In this document: positions 27,357-37,079 of the stretch, one piece after another
Position numbering within the stretch: the stretch's first letter is position 1
How the letters are laid out: every line of letters starts with the position of its first letter
DNA from: Bacteroidota bacterium
Lineage (GTDB): Bacteria; Bacteroidota; Bacteroidia; AKYH767-A; 2013-40CM-41-45
Length of the DNA stretch: 64,000 bases
NCBI GenBank assembly: GCA_016711505.1
Contig: JADJSV010000008.1
Span: 124,001 to 188,000, forward strand
Reading direction: 5' to 3'
The notes under the pieces: generated by a model
Told to the model about the DNA's origin: nothing
Seen by the model: only the letters and a program-made list of their open reading frames with translations
The model's database searches: none
Made by a program: the position numbers and the translations under genes

Positions 27357-28712
27357 CTAAACGGTAGTACTGAAAATAACTGTATCCGGTTGTTTACGCA
27401 AGAGAAGCAGGTCGAAAGACATGCAGATATTTCTCAAAAATGCTCTTCCTTTATCCGTTACTTTTAAATGAAATGGGGTAAGCAAAATGAATTCATCCTT
27501 TTCAAGTTCCATGAGTGAATTTCTGACAAGATCAAGTTCTGCAAACTGCATTGCAACATCTGACCAATCAGTTTCGAAGTTACACATGATATTCAAAATA
27601 TGTTTTCTGATGATCAGATCTTCCTGTGATAAAAGATGACCTTTGAAAATTGGGAAACGATCTTTGTCAAGCAACTCATAATATGATTCAATCGTTTTCA
27701 CATTTTGAGCGAAAGCTGTCCATGAATCACTGATTGAAGAAACACCCAGACCAATCATTAGTTGATTTCTTCCTGAAGAAGTATAGCCCATAAAATTTCT
27801 ATGCAAGTTACCTTCGAGCATTGATGTGTATAATGAATCTGTTTCAAGTGCGAAATGATCCATTCCTATTTCTTTATACCCGTTTTCTTCGAGGAGTTGT
27901 CGACCAGTTTCATAAAGTATACTTTTCTCCAATCCTACGGGCAGATCTTTTTCTGTAAAACTTCTTTGTCCGGGTTTTATCCATGGCACATGAGCATAGC
28001 TATAAAATGCAATACGGTCGGGGTTCAATAATTTTACTTTTTCTATTGTATCAATAACACTTTCTTTGTTTTGTTTTGGTAAACCATAGATCAGATCATA
28101 ATTAACAGAAGTGTATCCTATTTCTTTAGCTTTCGCCGTGATTTCTTTTACTTTCTCAAAGGATTGTTTCCGGTTGATCACTCTTTGTACTTCCGGATCA
28201 AAATCCTGAATACCGAAAGAGACTCTTTGGAATCCCCAGTCGTATAATAACTTTAAATGTTCTTCATCGGTATTATTCGGATGTGCTTCAAAGCTGCATT
28301 CGATATCCGGATCTCTTTCCGCTAAAGAAAAGATACCATTAAGCAATCGACCCAGATTTTCCGGAGAAAAAAATGTTGGTGTACCACCTCCAAGATGAAT
28401 CTCTTTGATAAGTGGAATTTTTTCCATCTTATCAACATACATTTTCCATTCTTTAAGTAAAGCTGAAATATATGGAGTTTCGACGGCGTGATTAACTGTT
28501 ATCCTTGTATTACATCCACAATATGTACACAGACTTTCACAAAATGGCAAATGAATATAGATGCTCATAGAGCGATCCGTTTCCATTTGTTTATTTATGC
28601 AAGCCAGCCATTGTTCTTCTGTTGGCGAATTGCTCCAAAAAGGAACAGTTGGATAACTGGTATATCTTGGTCCGGCAACATTATATTTCCTGATGAGTTC
28701 TGATTCCGGCAT
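27357..28712 (-). CDS. hemN: oxygen-independent coproporphyrinogen III dehydrogenase (HemN)
   Basis: Radical SAM enzyme that decarboxylates coproporphyrinogen III to protoporphyrinogen IX without oxygen, supplying heme under low oxygen. The 451-residue protein has the N-terminal YNVAGPRYTSYPTVPFW motif, the cluster ligands in HLPFCESLCTYCGCN (CX3CX2C), HLGGGTPTFFSPE, and the HemN C-terminal domain (HMFxL-like stretch DHFALETDSL; TDKGRAFLRNICMSFD). This full HemN set separates it from HemW. Placement near the cbb3 genes fits a shared microaerobic role. Confidence 0.95.
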   Translation of the reverse strand: MPESELIRKYNVAGPRYTSYPTVPFWSNSPTEEQWLACINKQMETDRSMSIYIHLPFCESLCTYCGCNTRITVNHAVETPYISALLKEWKMYVDKMEKIPLIKEIHLGGGTPTFFSPENLGRLLNGIFSLAERDPDIECSFEAHPNNTDEEHLKLLYDWGFQRVSFGIQDFDPEVQRVINRKQSFEKVKEITAKAKEIGYTSVNYDLIYGLPKQNKESVIDTIEKVKLLNPDRIAFYSYAHVPWIKPGQRSFTEKDLPVGLEKSILYETGRQLLEENGYKEIGMDHFALETDSLYTSMLEGNLHRNFMGYTSSGRNQLMIGLGVSSISDSWTAFAQNVKTIESYYELLDKDRFPIFKGHLLSQEDLIIRKHILNIMCNFETDWSDVAMQFAELDLVRNSLMELEKDEFILLTPFHLKVTDKGRAFLRNICMSFDLLLLRKQPDTVIFSTTV

Positions 28713-28760
28713 TTAGTATTATGATTGAAGCAAGGTTAGGACAATTATTAAATTCAGAAC

Positions 28761-29636
28761 TTAAAATAAAGGAGTTCCTGAATGAACTGCAGTATGAAAG
28801 ACGAGCAAAGGCACGTATGAATGGTGATGTAATTTATTGGTCAGACTTTTTGAGGTGACAAAATCAAAGAAATTTCTTTTTCGCTTAGCAATTGCAAGCC
28901 ATTCAATCTTGTTTCCTACAATAAAACTTTCAATTGTATCTTCAACATCATCTCCCTTAAGAAGATGAAACTTTATATTATCATAATTAATATTTGCAGT
29001 TACTTGTCCTCTGAAATATGTTAGCAGTTCATCCTGACTTTTCATATCAGCGGTAGAATCAACATGAATAAGGTGGATCTCAGTCCTGAGTGGCTTAAGC
29101 ATTTCTGTCAGAAGAAAGAGAGGTTGCAATTCATGATCATCGAAGTTAGTTGCAAAAACAACTTTTCCCGGAAAAGTATTTGGAGCATTTAAAGGAACTG
29201 TCAGAACCGGACATGGGCAATTTGCAATTACAGATCTTGTGACACTTCCAAAAACCACTTCAATTACTCCCGATGTACCATCCGAACCCATGATAACGAG
29301 GTCGATTCCATCCTCCTTACATTTGAGATTGATCTCATTAGCCGGAACACCGATTGCCAAGCTGATTGAAACGTTTAATTTATGGTCAATATTCAGTAAT
29401 TCAGCCTTTGCTTTTTCCAATTGAACGATAGCATCCTTCTGAAGGGCAGAAACATCAGTAGTGAAAACCATGTCACCGCTGGTAACCACAGGTACTCCAA
29501 CAGTGTGAAATAATACAATTTCCGAATTGAGTTTCAAAGCCAATGAAGCTGCATATCTCATTGCATGAAGTGAAGTTTCAGAGAAGTCAAGAGGCACTAA
29601 AATCTTCTTTAACTGGGTTGAAATAGGAAGGGTCAT
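28761..29636 (-). CDS. universal stress protein with two UspA domains
   Basis: A 291-residue tandem UspA protein. The first domain opens KKILVPLDFSETSLHAMRYAASLA and has the ATP-binding GSDGTSGVIEVVFGSVTRSVI (~120-140); the second (from KVVFATNFDDHEL) lacks that glycine motif, so only domain 1 is likely to bind ATP. ATG at 29636 is preferred to the TTG one codon earlier. It is divergent from the histidine kinase gene across a 150-bp AT-rich spacer, and lies next to hemN, a grouping often seen for low-oxygen regulons. Confidence 0.9.
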   Translation of the reverse strand: MTLPISTQLKKILVPLDFSETSLHAMRYAASLALKLNSEIVLFHTVGVPVVTSGDMVFTTDVSALQKDAIVQLEKAKAELLNIDHKLNVSISLAIGVPANEINLKCKEDGIDLVIMGSDGTSGVIEVVFGSVTRSVIANCPCPVLTVPLNAPNTFPGKVVFATNFDDHELQPLFLLTEMLKPLRTEIHLIHVDSTADMKSQDELLTYFRGQVTANINYDNIKFHLLKGDDVEDTIESFIVGNKIEWLAIAKRKRNFFDFVTSKSLTNKLHHHSYVPLLVFHTAVHSGTPLF

Positions 29637-29790
29637 CAATTTATTCTATTAGAAAGACGAAATTACTTCTGCTTATTGCTACATTACATGATATTCATCA
29701 TATTTGTATAGGATTCATAGCATGTTAATTCAGCGAACTGAAAATTAGATTTGGGGTCTTAATTTGTAGTTAATATTTGAGAATCAGTAA

Positions 29791-31691
29791 ATGAAAGAAA
29801 AGAAAATTCAGATAATAGGCATTATTGCCAGTGTGGCATTGTTTGGATTATCTCTGATCACTCCTTCACAGTACCATATTGAATTTGTCTATTCACTGAT
29901 TGTTTTATTGACGATCTGGTCACCCGGCAACAGAAGTACTTTTGATGTAAGTGTGATCATGAGTGTTTTGATCATGCTTGGTTATTTTCTGAATAACAAT
30001 CTGGAATATTCTTTTGAAAGCCTACCATTTTTCATTTTACCGATTCTGTTTATCTGGGCGTTTACATATGCAATTATCAAATACAAACAATCTCAGGAAA
30101 ATTTAATAAAGAGTACCGAGAATTTAAATGCAATGTTCAATCATGCTACTGAAGGAATAATTATCAGTAATGTCAAAGGCGAGATAGTAATGGCGAATCC
30201 GCGTGCCTGCGAGCAATTCGGATATGAAAGAGGTAAACTTCAGGGAATGGTAATTGAAGATCTGATTCCCAAAAAATTTGTTCATAAACATTCTGATCAC
30301 AGGAAGGGATATTATAAGGAACTTCATAACCGGTCAATGGGTCAAGGAATGAATTTGTTTGCAAAGAAAAAAGATGGCGATGAGTTTCCTGTAGAGATCA
30401 GTTTAAGTTCATTCAGAAATAAAAATGAATTATTCGTAATCAGTTTTATTATTGATATTACTGAAAGAAAGAAGCAGGACGACCAGATCAACAAAGCTCA
30501 GGAAGAATTAGAGCAAAGAGTTCTTGACAGAACAAAAGAACTTGAATCGGCAAATAATTCACTGGAAAAGTAAATAAGAATCTTCATGAAGAAATGTTCG
30601 AACGCCGGAAGATCGAGGAAGCTTTGCGGGACAGTGAAAGATTGTATAGCACCATTGCCAGAAATTTTCCTGATGGAATAATTTGTGTAACAAACAGAGA
30701 ATTCAATATTGTTTTCATCGATGGAAAAGAACTCGACAATCTCGGTTTGAAAAGAGATACACTGAAAGGAAAAAAAACAAGTTCGCTGGATGTATTTAAT
30801 TTCACGGATGTCGATAAAGCAAAACTCTTAAACGTATTCAATTGGGAAAGCACACACATCGATGTAAGTCTTAATGATGAACATTATGTGATCAACGCTG
30901 TCCCCCTACCCGACGCAAAAGGATTTATCAAAGAGATCTTGCTTGTTCTTCAAAACGTAACGGAAGTAAAGAAAGCAGAAAAAGAAATTCTTATTTCACT
31001 TGAAAAAGAAAGAGAGTTGAATGAAATGAAATCGAAATTCGTTTCTATTGCTTCGCATGAATTCCGGACTCCTTTGAGTACAATTTTAACATCCGTATCA
31101 CTTATTGGCAAGTATGATGACAATTCCTTACTGGACAAAAGAAAAAAACATATTGAGCGTATCAAAGGTTCGGTAAAAAATCTGACTGATATCTTAAACG
31201 ACTTTCTATCTCTTGAAAAGCTTGAAGCAGGAAAAGTAGAAATAAGGTATGAAACTTTAAACTTTAAACAATTCTGCGAGGATATTACAGAAGAAATGCA
31301 ATCTGTTTCAAAACCTGATCAGCATATAATTTTGAGCTATACGGGAGAAACCGAAGCAGTAGTTGACAAAACACTGATGCGTCATATTCTGATCAACCTG
31401 ATCAACAATGCGATTAAATATTCACCTGAGAACTCTAAAATTGACTTTCAAGTTATAAATGATTCTGAGATCAGCATTACAATAATTGATTACGGAATTG
31501 GCATTCCCAAAGACGATCAACAACATTTGTTTGAACGATTTTTCAGGGCTGCCAATGTTACTGCAATACAAGGAACGGGATTGGGTCTGAATATTGTTCA
31601 ACGTTATGTAAATAAACTAAACGGAAATATTTCACTGAAGAGTTCAGAAAACGAAGGAACTACTTTTAAAATAACACTACCAAACAAATGA
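29791..31691 (+). pseudogene. PAS-domain sensor histidine kinase, frameshifted
   Basis: Two adjacent frames together make one kinase. Frame 1 (29791-30573) has about four transmembrane helices (1-~105), a PAS domain (NAMFNHATEGIIISN..., ~110-230) and the start of a coiled coil (EELEQRVLDRTKELESANNSLEK). Frame 3 resumes without a gap at GTA 30570 (VNKNLHEEM) and continues to 31691 with a second PAS domain, HisKA (His155 of that part in SIASHEFRTPL) and HATPase (NLINNAIKYSPE, GTGLGLNIV). One extra A in the AAAA run at 30566-30569 would restore a ~633-residue protein. The next gene, a receiver-Crp regulator, overlaps by 4 nt and is the likely partner. Confidence 0.88.
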
Positions 31692-32752
31692 ATACTGACA
31701 AAAAAATTCTTCTGATTGAAGACAATCAGGAAATGCGGGAAAACACCGCTGAGATCCTTGAACTGGCAAACTATAAAGTTTCAACAGCCGCTAACGGCAA
31801 AGCAGGTGTAGAAGCTGCTTTGAAAGAAATTCCGGATCTGATCGTCTGCGACATTATGATGCCGGACCTTGATGGATACGGAGTTCTTTATCTATTAGGA
31901 AAAAATGCATCCACTGCGGGAATTCCATTTATATTTCTTACAGCTAAGGCAGAAAAATCTGACTTGCGAAAAGGTATGAGTATGGGTGCTGACGATTACA
32001 TTACAAAACCATTTGAAGAAATGGAATTGCTGAATGCAGTTGACACAAGATTAAAAAAGAATGCTCTTTTCAAAAAAGAGTTCAGTAAAAATGTTGAAGG
32101 GCTCGACGAATTCCTTGCGGCTGCGAAAGGTTTGGGAGAATTAGAAAAACTTTCGAAAGACAGAAAAGTGCTTCACTTCCGTAAGAAAGAAATGGTTTAC
32201 ATGGACGGTGATGAACCAAATGGAATTGTTTTCATCAACAAAGGAAAGCTCAAGACATTTAAGACTCATGAAGACGGTAAAGAGCTGATCACAGGAATTC
32301 ATCAGCAAGGTGAGTTTATTGGTTATTCTGATCTCATCGAGAATGCAGAATACAAAGAGTCTGCTGAAACGCTGGAAGAATGTGAGATCTCAATTATTCC
32401 CCGGACAGACTTTTTTGCATTATTATATAGTAACAGAGATGTTGCAGCCAAATTCATTCGTATGCTTTCAAACAATTTACAGGAAACTGAAGAACGTCTG
32501 ATCAATCTTGCTTACAATTCTGTTCGCAAAAGAGTAGCCGATGCTTTGCTTGTTTTGCAGGAACGTTATCAGAAAAATGGAGAGAAAACACCATTCTCTG
32601 TAAGTCGCGAAGATCTTGCGAGCATTGTTGGTACAGCCACAGAATCAGTGATCAGGACCTTGTCAGATTTCAAAGAAGAGAAATTAATAGATATCAGAGA
32701 AAAGCAGATCTATATCCTGAATTTTGAAAAGTTGAGTAAACTAAAAAATTAA
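31688..32752 (+). CDS. response regulator with receiver and Crp/Fnr-type output domains
   Basis: A 354-residue fusion. Residues 1-125 are a receiver domain (LLIEDNQEM, phospho-acceptor Asp55 in CDIMMPDLDG, FLTAKAEK, ITKPFEE). Residues ~150-270 form a cyclic-nucleotide-binding-like barrel (MVYMDGDEPNGIVFINKGKLKTF..., GEFIGYSDLI) and the C-terminus is a Crp-type winged helix (VSREDLASIVGTATESVIRTLSDF). Phosphorylation by the upstream PAS kinase would then control a Crp-type DNA-binding protein. Conserved arginine of true cAMP sites is not evident. Given hemN, usp and cbb3 nearby, redox or low-oxygen control is a fair inference, not shown. Confidence 0.93.
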   Translation: MNTDKKILLIEDNQEMRENTAEILELANYKVSTAANGKAGVEAALKEIPDLIVCDIMMPDLDGYGVLYLLGKNASTAGIPFIFLTAKAEKSDLRKGMSMGADDYITKPFEEMELLNAVDTRLKKNALFKKEFSKNVEGLDEFLAAAKGLGELEKLSKDRKVLHFRKKEMVYMDGDEPNGIVFINKGKLKTFKTHEDGKELITGIHQQGEFIGYSDLIENAEYKESAETLEECEISIIPRTDFFALLYSNRDVAAKFIRMLSNNLQETEERLINLAYNSVRKRVADALLVLQERYQKNGEKTPFSVSREDLASIVGTATESVIRTLSDFKEEKLIDIREKQIYILNFEKLSKLKN

Positions 32753-32768
32753 GTCTATCTTAGAATCC

Positions 32769-33115
32769 ATGGAAGAGAACAAAAATATTGAAGATCTTTT
32801 TGCAGATTCGAAAGAATATCTGGAAACAAGGATTGAGCTTGCGAAATTGCAAGCTGTTGAAAAAAGCAGTGAGATAGCAGGTTCTGCAGTTACGGGACTA
32901 TTGCTCCTACTTTTTTCACCATGGTATTTTTGTTTGGCAGTGTTGCTTTGGCATTTTATCTTTCAGAAAAAACCGGACATTATTCAACAGGATTTTTAAC
33001 AGTAGCCGGAATATATCTTACGATAGGGTTAATAGTTTATCTGGCCCGGGAGAGTTGGATAAAAAAACCTATTTCAAATGCCATAATCCATAAAATGTTA
33101 AAAGAAGATGAGTAA
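32769..33115 (+). pseudogene. phage-holin-like (Phage_holin_3_6) membrane protein, frameshifted
   Basis: Frame 1 (from ATG 32769) reads EENKNIEDLFADSKEYLETRIELAKLQ..., enters the first transmembrane helix (AVTGLLLLLF) and then leaves the family pattern. The other frame continues it as TMVFLFGSVALAFYLSEK, a second helix (VAGIYLTIGLIVYLA) and ends at 33115. One extra T in the T6 run 32911-32916 joins them into a ~115-residue two-helix protein of the Phage_holin_3_6/YqjE-like group, a common chromosomal envelope protein in Bacteroidota that is not evidence of a prophage. The next gene overlaps by 8 nt. Confidence 0.85.
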
Positions 33116-33437
33116 GATAGAGAACTCAAATCAGCTGAGAAAAGAAATTTTGCGTCTTCAGGTAGAGCTGGATAAGAAGGAAGAAAATTTGAAAGCAAAA
33201 TTCAAAGAAGTGCGTGATGATTTTAAACCTGAAAATATAGCAATCAGGGCTCTTTCCAATGTTACAGGAATAAACTTTGTGAAAGGTGATTTTCTGAAAA
33301 GTGGGATAATGGCCACAATATCCATAATCGTGCACCGTTTGATAACCAAGCAGGAATCTGTTCTGGAGAAAAAAATATTTTCATGGGCTGAAAATTTTAT
33401 TGATCGGCTAAAGGATTTTAAATCTAAGAAAGAATAA
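33108..33437 (+). CDS. small conserved hypothetical protein downstream of holin-like gene
   Basis: A 109-residue, lysine-rich protein with an N-terminal amphipathic coiled-coil helix (RKEILRLQVELDKKEENLKAKFKEV), a central weakly hydrophobic stretch (GDFLKSGIMATISIIVHRLI) and a basic tail. It overlaps the holin-like gene by 8 nt, so the two are translated together and probably work together at the membrane. No function can be assigned. Confidence 0.75.
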   Translation: MSKIENSNQLRKEILRLQVELDKKEENLKAKFKEVRDDFKPENIAIRALSNVTGINFVKGDFLKSGIMATISIIVHRLITKQESVLEKKIFSWAENFIDRLKDFKSKKE

Positions 33438-33480
33438 TAAAACCGTGGCAAGATTCCTGCATAGTCTAAATAAAAATCAT

Positions 33481-34002
33481 ATGCGGTATTTATTAATAGT
33501 AATCGGTTTGAGCCTACTTTCAATAGAAGGTAAATCACAAGAAATAGATAATATCACCGGGCAGACAATAGATCAGAAACGGATCACAATGCCTGCGGAT
33601 GTAAAAGGCAAATACACCCTTCTTTGTTTTGCATCATCAACTAAGGCCCAAAAAGATCTGGAAACATGGCTCGATCCGGTTTATCAGAAATTTATTGCCA
33701 AGACAGGAATTATGGATGATATTTATGACGTAAACGTCTTCTTCATTCCTCTGGTTAAAGGCAGTAACCAGATGTTTGCAGAAAACATGAAACGTAAATT
33801 CAGGGAAACTGCGCAATCAGATTTGAGACCTCATGTTCTGTTCAGTGAATCGAATACAGAACAATTAATTTCTTCATTAAAGATGACTAGCGGGGAAATT
33901 CCTTATTTGTTTTTACTTGACAAAGATGCCAGGATCATTTACAGAACCAATGGCGGGTATACGGAAGATAAGTTTGACAGGATTGATGAGTTGATTGAAT
34001 AA
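33481..34002 (+). CDS. exported thioredoxin-fold-like protein
   Basis: A 173-residue exported protein; ATG 33481 begins a good signal peptide (MRYLLIVIGLSLLSIEGKSQ), so the upstream GTG is not needed. KGKYTLLCFASSTKAQKDLETWLDPVYQKF and the late GEIPYLFLLDKDARIIYRTNGGYTED resemble the first and last strands of thioredoxin-like folds, but the CXXC motif is missing (CFASSTKA), so a classic redox role is unlikely. Function unknown. Confidence 0.65.
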   Translation: MRYLLIVIGLSLLSIEGKSQEIDNITGQTIDQKRITMPADVKGKYTLLCFASSTKAQKDLETWLDPVYQKFIAKTGIMDDIYDVNVFFIPLVKGSNQMFAENMKRKFRETAQSDLRPHVLFSESNTEQLISSLKMTSGEIPYLFLLDKDARIIYRTNGGYTEDKFDRIDELIE

Positions 34003-34314
34003 TGATTTTCTTTTTTTAATTACATCAGAAAAACTCTATTGCAATTATATAGTACTTTAATAGGCTTAAAAAAATCAGGGACAATTTGAGGCTTTTTTGT
34101 GAAAAATGAGTTTTTTGATGCAATCCGAATAATATCTTACATAAATAGAATACAATTTTTAAGCGAAAAATACATGTTTTGTATTCTTTTCCGATGGAAT
34201 TATCTGTATTTGGGGGAAAGTGCGACAATCTTACAATTGAGATGAGATCGCATAGTTAAGTGAATTTATCCGCGCGCATGGGCGTAAAAAATCTCAAAAT
34301 AATAAGAGATTACC
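34003..34314. other. 312-bp AT-rich intergenic leader
   Basis: No gene is credible here. GAATACAA (34148-34155) pairs with TTGTATTC (34179-34186) and is followed by TTTT, a weak hairpin that could terminate the upstream gene. The last ~115 bp (34200-34314) contain TATTTGGGGG and a GC-richer ATCCGCGCGCATGGGCG patch before the start of the 900-residue T9SS protein, so an untranslated leader is possible. Confidence 0.4.
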
Positions 34315-37017
34315 ATGAAGTCCTACCAAACAAATCCGGATTTAAAGAGAGTCAGAAGAAGCAGACAACGTCAAACGCAACGTCAGCGATTAACTGCAAA
34401 GCAGATCTTCATTGGCACATCTTCAATAATGGCCGCTGCAATCACAGGATTGTTAATTTATTTTCAGATCGGTCATAGTGATAGTGCAAAAGCTGCATTT
34501 CAAGGTGACTATCGGACAGTGAGTTCAGGAAACTGGCACACACCAAGAATATGGGAAACGTTTGATGGATCTGAATGGGTTATTTCCGACAACTCACCTA
34601 CCGCTTCTTCAAATGTAATAGAGATCCGTGAGGGACATAGTGTTATAATCAACACAAAAATTACTGCTGATCAGATATTAGTTTCTGAAGGTGCACAACT
34701 GGTCGTTGAAAAAGGTTCATTAAAAATTGCCAATGGTTCAGGCAGCGATCTTATTGTTAAAGGAAACCTTGAAATTACTAGCGAAATAGAAATATCAAAA
34801 GACGCGCAAGCAGAGATCAATAATTGCACACTTGCTACTGATGGAATTTTCGATCTTCAGGGAAAAGTCTTTATCACAGGAAAGTTCGTCAATAATGGCG
34901 GAAAGATGCAAGTTGATGGAGACCATATAACAGTTAAGGATAAAGCAACCTATGAACATACATTCGATGGTGGCGCACTTCCAATAGCAAACTGGGAAAA
35001 AAATTCTTATTGTGAAGTAACAGGTGTAAGTATGCTATTGCCACAAAACCTTGATCAAAACTTTGGCAACTTCAAATGGAATTGCACTGCACAAAACATT
35101 CCGGTAGATCTTGGAACCACAATTTCAAAAGTTCAGAATGATATTTATATCAGTTCAACCGGAACAAGAGATATCTTCTTTGATAAATCAGGAAAGCAAA
35201 ATGAAATAAAACTTAATGGAAATTTATTTATTCTGGGTGGAACTGTATGTATAAATCCAAATGGTTCAAACCAGGTAAATGTTGCCGGCAATGTTGTTTT
35301 AAATTCAGGTGAATTGACATTCAATGGCAGAAATTCAGAGATGAATTCAAGTTTGACTGTTGGTGGCGATTTAAATATCACCGGTGGAATAATTAATATG
35401 AATGCTTCTCCATCAGCAACAAAAGGAATTATTAATTTACTTGGTAATCTTTCTGTAAATGGAAATGGTTTGATAACTGAAATTTCAGGATCAAAGGGCG
35501 CTGAACTAAATTTTTCAGGAATGAAAAAGGTTCAGTTCATTGTTGCGAACAGCAATATCAAAAACAGAATTGACTACAATGTAAAGCCGGGATCGACATT
35601 AAGAATGGACAATTATATTCTTACAGGAAACGGAGATTTCAACTTAAGTGCCGGAGCTGGATTAATGATTGGCTCACCTGAAGGAATAGCAAAATCAGAA
35701 ATGAGTGGGAACATACAGAATCAAGGAGCCAGAAATTTCAGCCCACGGGCTACTTATACTTACAATGGCGGTGTTGAACAACAAACAGGAACCGGTTTGC
35801 CTTCGGTTGTGTATGCACTAAATGTAAGCAATGAGGAGAATTGTAAATTAAACTCTTCACTTGTTGTAAGCAACCAATTAATTCTTGAATCAGGCAGAAT
35901 AATCACAGGAAAAAATTTGCTGACTCTTGGTGAAAATGAAATTTCTATCGGAAGTCTGAAAAGAGAACATGGGTACATCCAGGGAAATTTCCGGAGATGG
36001 ATCAGTTCGACTACAATTGGCAAAGTAGAATTTCCCGTTGGAAATCAAAACACGGAGAATCCTGCAAGTATCGTATACAAAATATCTCCTGCCAGAGGTG
36101 GAACAATTCTCTGCAACCTGGGAATTGGAAATGTAAATAAGATTGGATTACCAATGACAGACGGTGGCGATGTTTGCATGAATGCAGGATATGCGTATTG
36201 GAATTTAATTCCGGGAAATGGCTACGAAGGTGGAACTTTCGATATAAGTTTATCTGCTGCAGGATTTCCAGGAATTCAGAATTTCGAGAAACTGCACATT
36301 AGTCAACGAGAAGATCTTTCCAGTCCATGGAGAGCAATTGGAAAACACGAGAAAGCACTTGGCACTAACGAAAATCCAATTGTTGTCAGACGCGACGTAT
36401 CACAATTGGGAATCTTCGGAATTACATCTACATCTGCGAATTCATTACCTACAGATATGGTTTATTTCAGTGCACGATCTAAAAATCAGCGTGTAGAACT
36501 TAACTGGGAAATGGCTTGTGAAATTAACAATGAGTCATTCACAATTGAAAGATCAGATAATGGCAACGACTTCACTTCAATTTCAACAATAAAAGGTGCA
36601 GGAAATTCACAGGTACAACAAAGCTATCAGTTCGTCGATTATAAACCAATGTCAGGAACATCGTACTATCGGTTGAGACAAATAAACTTTGAAGGAAAAA
36701 ACACATTCAGCAATGTTGAGAGAGTAAACTTAAGAGCCAGAGAATCTGTAGCATCTTCTGTAAATCTTCAGCGTGTCGGACCAAATCCCTTCAACTCTAT
36801 GGTTACTGCAGAATATTATGCAGAGAGTAATGGCGATGTAGCAATTGAAATACTTTCGAAGGAAGGAAAATCAATATTCAAGACTTATCAATACTCATTG
36901 AAAGGCTACAACACGTTTACATACAACAAAGGAAGTTCGTTGAAGCCCGGAGAATACATGATAAGACTGTCGAACTCTAATGGAGCGACCAGACAGTTTA
37001 TCACGAAAGTAAACTAG
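34315..37017 (+). CDS. large T9SS-sorted beta-helix-like surface protein
   Basis: A 900-residue protein with an unusual start: ~30 residues rich in Arg and Gln (RVRRSRQRQTQRQRL) before a hydrophobic helix (IMAAAITGLLIYF) that could act as a long signal or anchor. Residues ~65-480 form repeated short strands (SEGAQLVVEKGSL; LTVGGDLNITGGIINM; GNLSVNGNGLI), the pattern of a right-handed beta helix, then a globular part and a fibronectin-like domain (FSARSKNQRVELNWEMACEINNESFTIERS, ~720). The last ~80 residues are a T9SS type A sorting domain (VGPNPFNSMVTAEYY ... LKPGEYMIRLSN). It is thus exported through the PorU/PorV system. Ligand or role unknown. Confidence 0.87.
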   Translation: MKSYQTNPDLKRVRRSRQRQTQRQRLTAKQIFIGTSSIMAAAITGLLIYFQIGHSDSAKAAFQGDYRTVSSGNWHTPRIWETFDGSEWVISDNSPTASSNVIEIREGHSVIINTKITADQILVSEGAQLVVEKGSLKIANGSGSDLIVKGNLEITSEIEISKDAQAEINNCTLATDGIFDLQGKVFITGKFVNNGGKMQVDGDHITVKDKATYEHTFDGGALPIANWEKNSYCEVTGVSMLLPQNLDQNFGNFKWNCTAQNIPVDLGTTISKVQNDIYISSTGTRDIFFDKSGKQNEIKLNGNLFILGGTVCINPNGSNQVNVAGNVVLNSGELTFNGRNSEMNSSLTVGGDLNITGGIINMNASPSATKGIINLLGNLSVNGNGLITEISGSKGAELNFSGMKKVQFIVANSNIKNRIDYNVKPGSTLRMDNYILTGNGDFNLSAGAGLMIGSPEGIAKSEMSGNIQNQGARNFSPRATYTYNGGVEQQTGTGLPSVVYALNVSNEENCKLNSSLVVSNQLILESGRIITGKNLLTLGENEISIGSLKREHGYIQGNFRRWISSTTIGKVEFPVGNQNTENPASIVYKISPARGGTILCNLGIGNVNKIGLPMTDGGDVCMNAGYAYWNLIPGNGYEGGTFDISLSAAGFPGIQNFEKLHISQREDLSSPWRAIGKHEKALGTNENPIVVRRDVSQLGIFGITSTSANSLPTDMVYFSARSKNQRVELNWEMACEINNESFTIERSDNGNDFTSISTIKGAGNSQVQQSYQFVDYKPMSGTSYYRLRQINFEGKNTFSNVERVNLRARESVASSVNLQRVGPNPFNSMVTAEYYAESNGDVAIEILSKEGKSIFKTYQYSLKGYNTFTYNKGSSLKPGEYMIRLSNSNGATRQFITKVN

Positions 37018-37079
37018 AGACTTGAAATAAATAACCTGAACAGTATTAATCGCAAATAAGATGAAATTTCTGATTCGTA

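Noticed and set aside
32769..33437. prophage remnant because of the holin-like gene
   Set aside because: No other phage genes exist around it; this holin-like family is a normal chromosomal gene in Bacteroidota.
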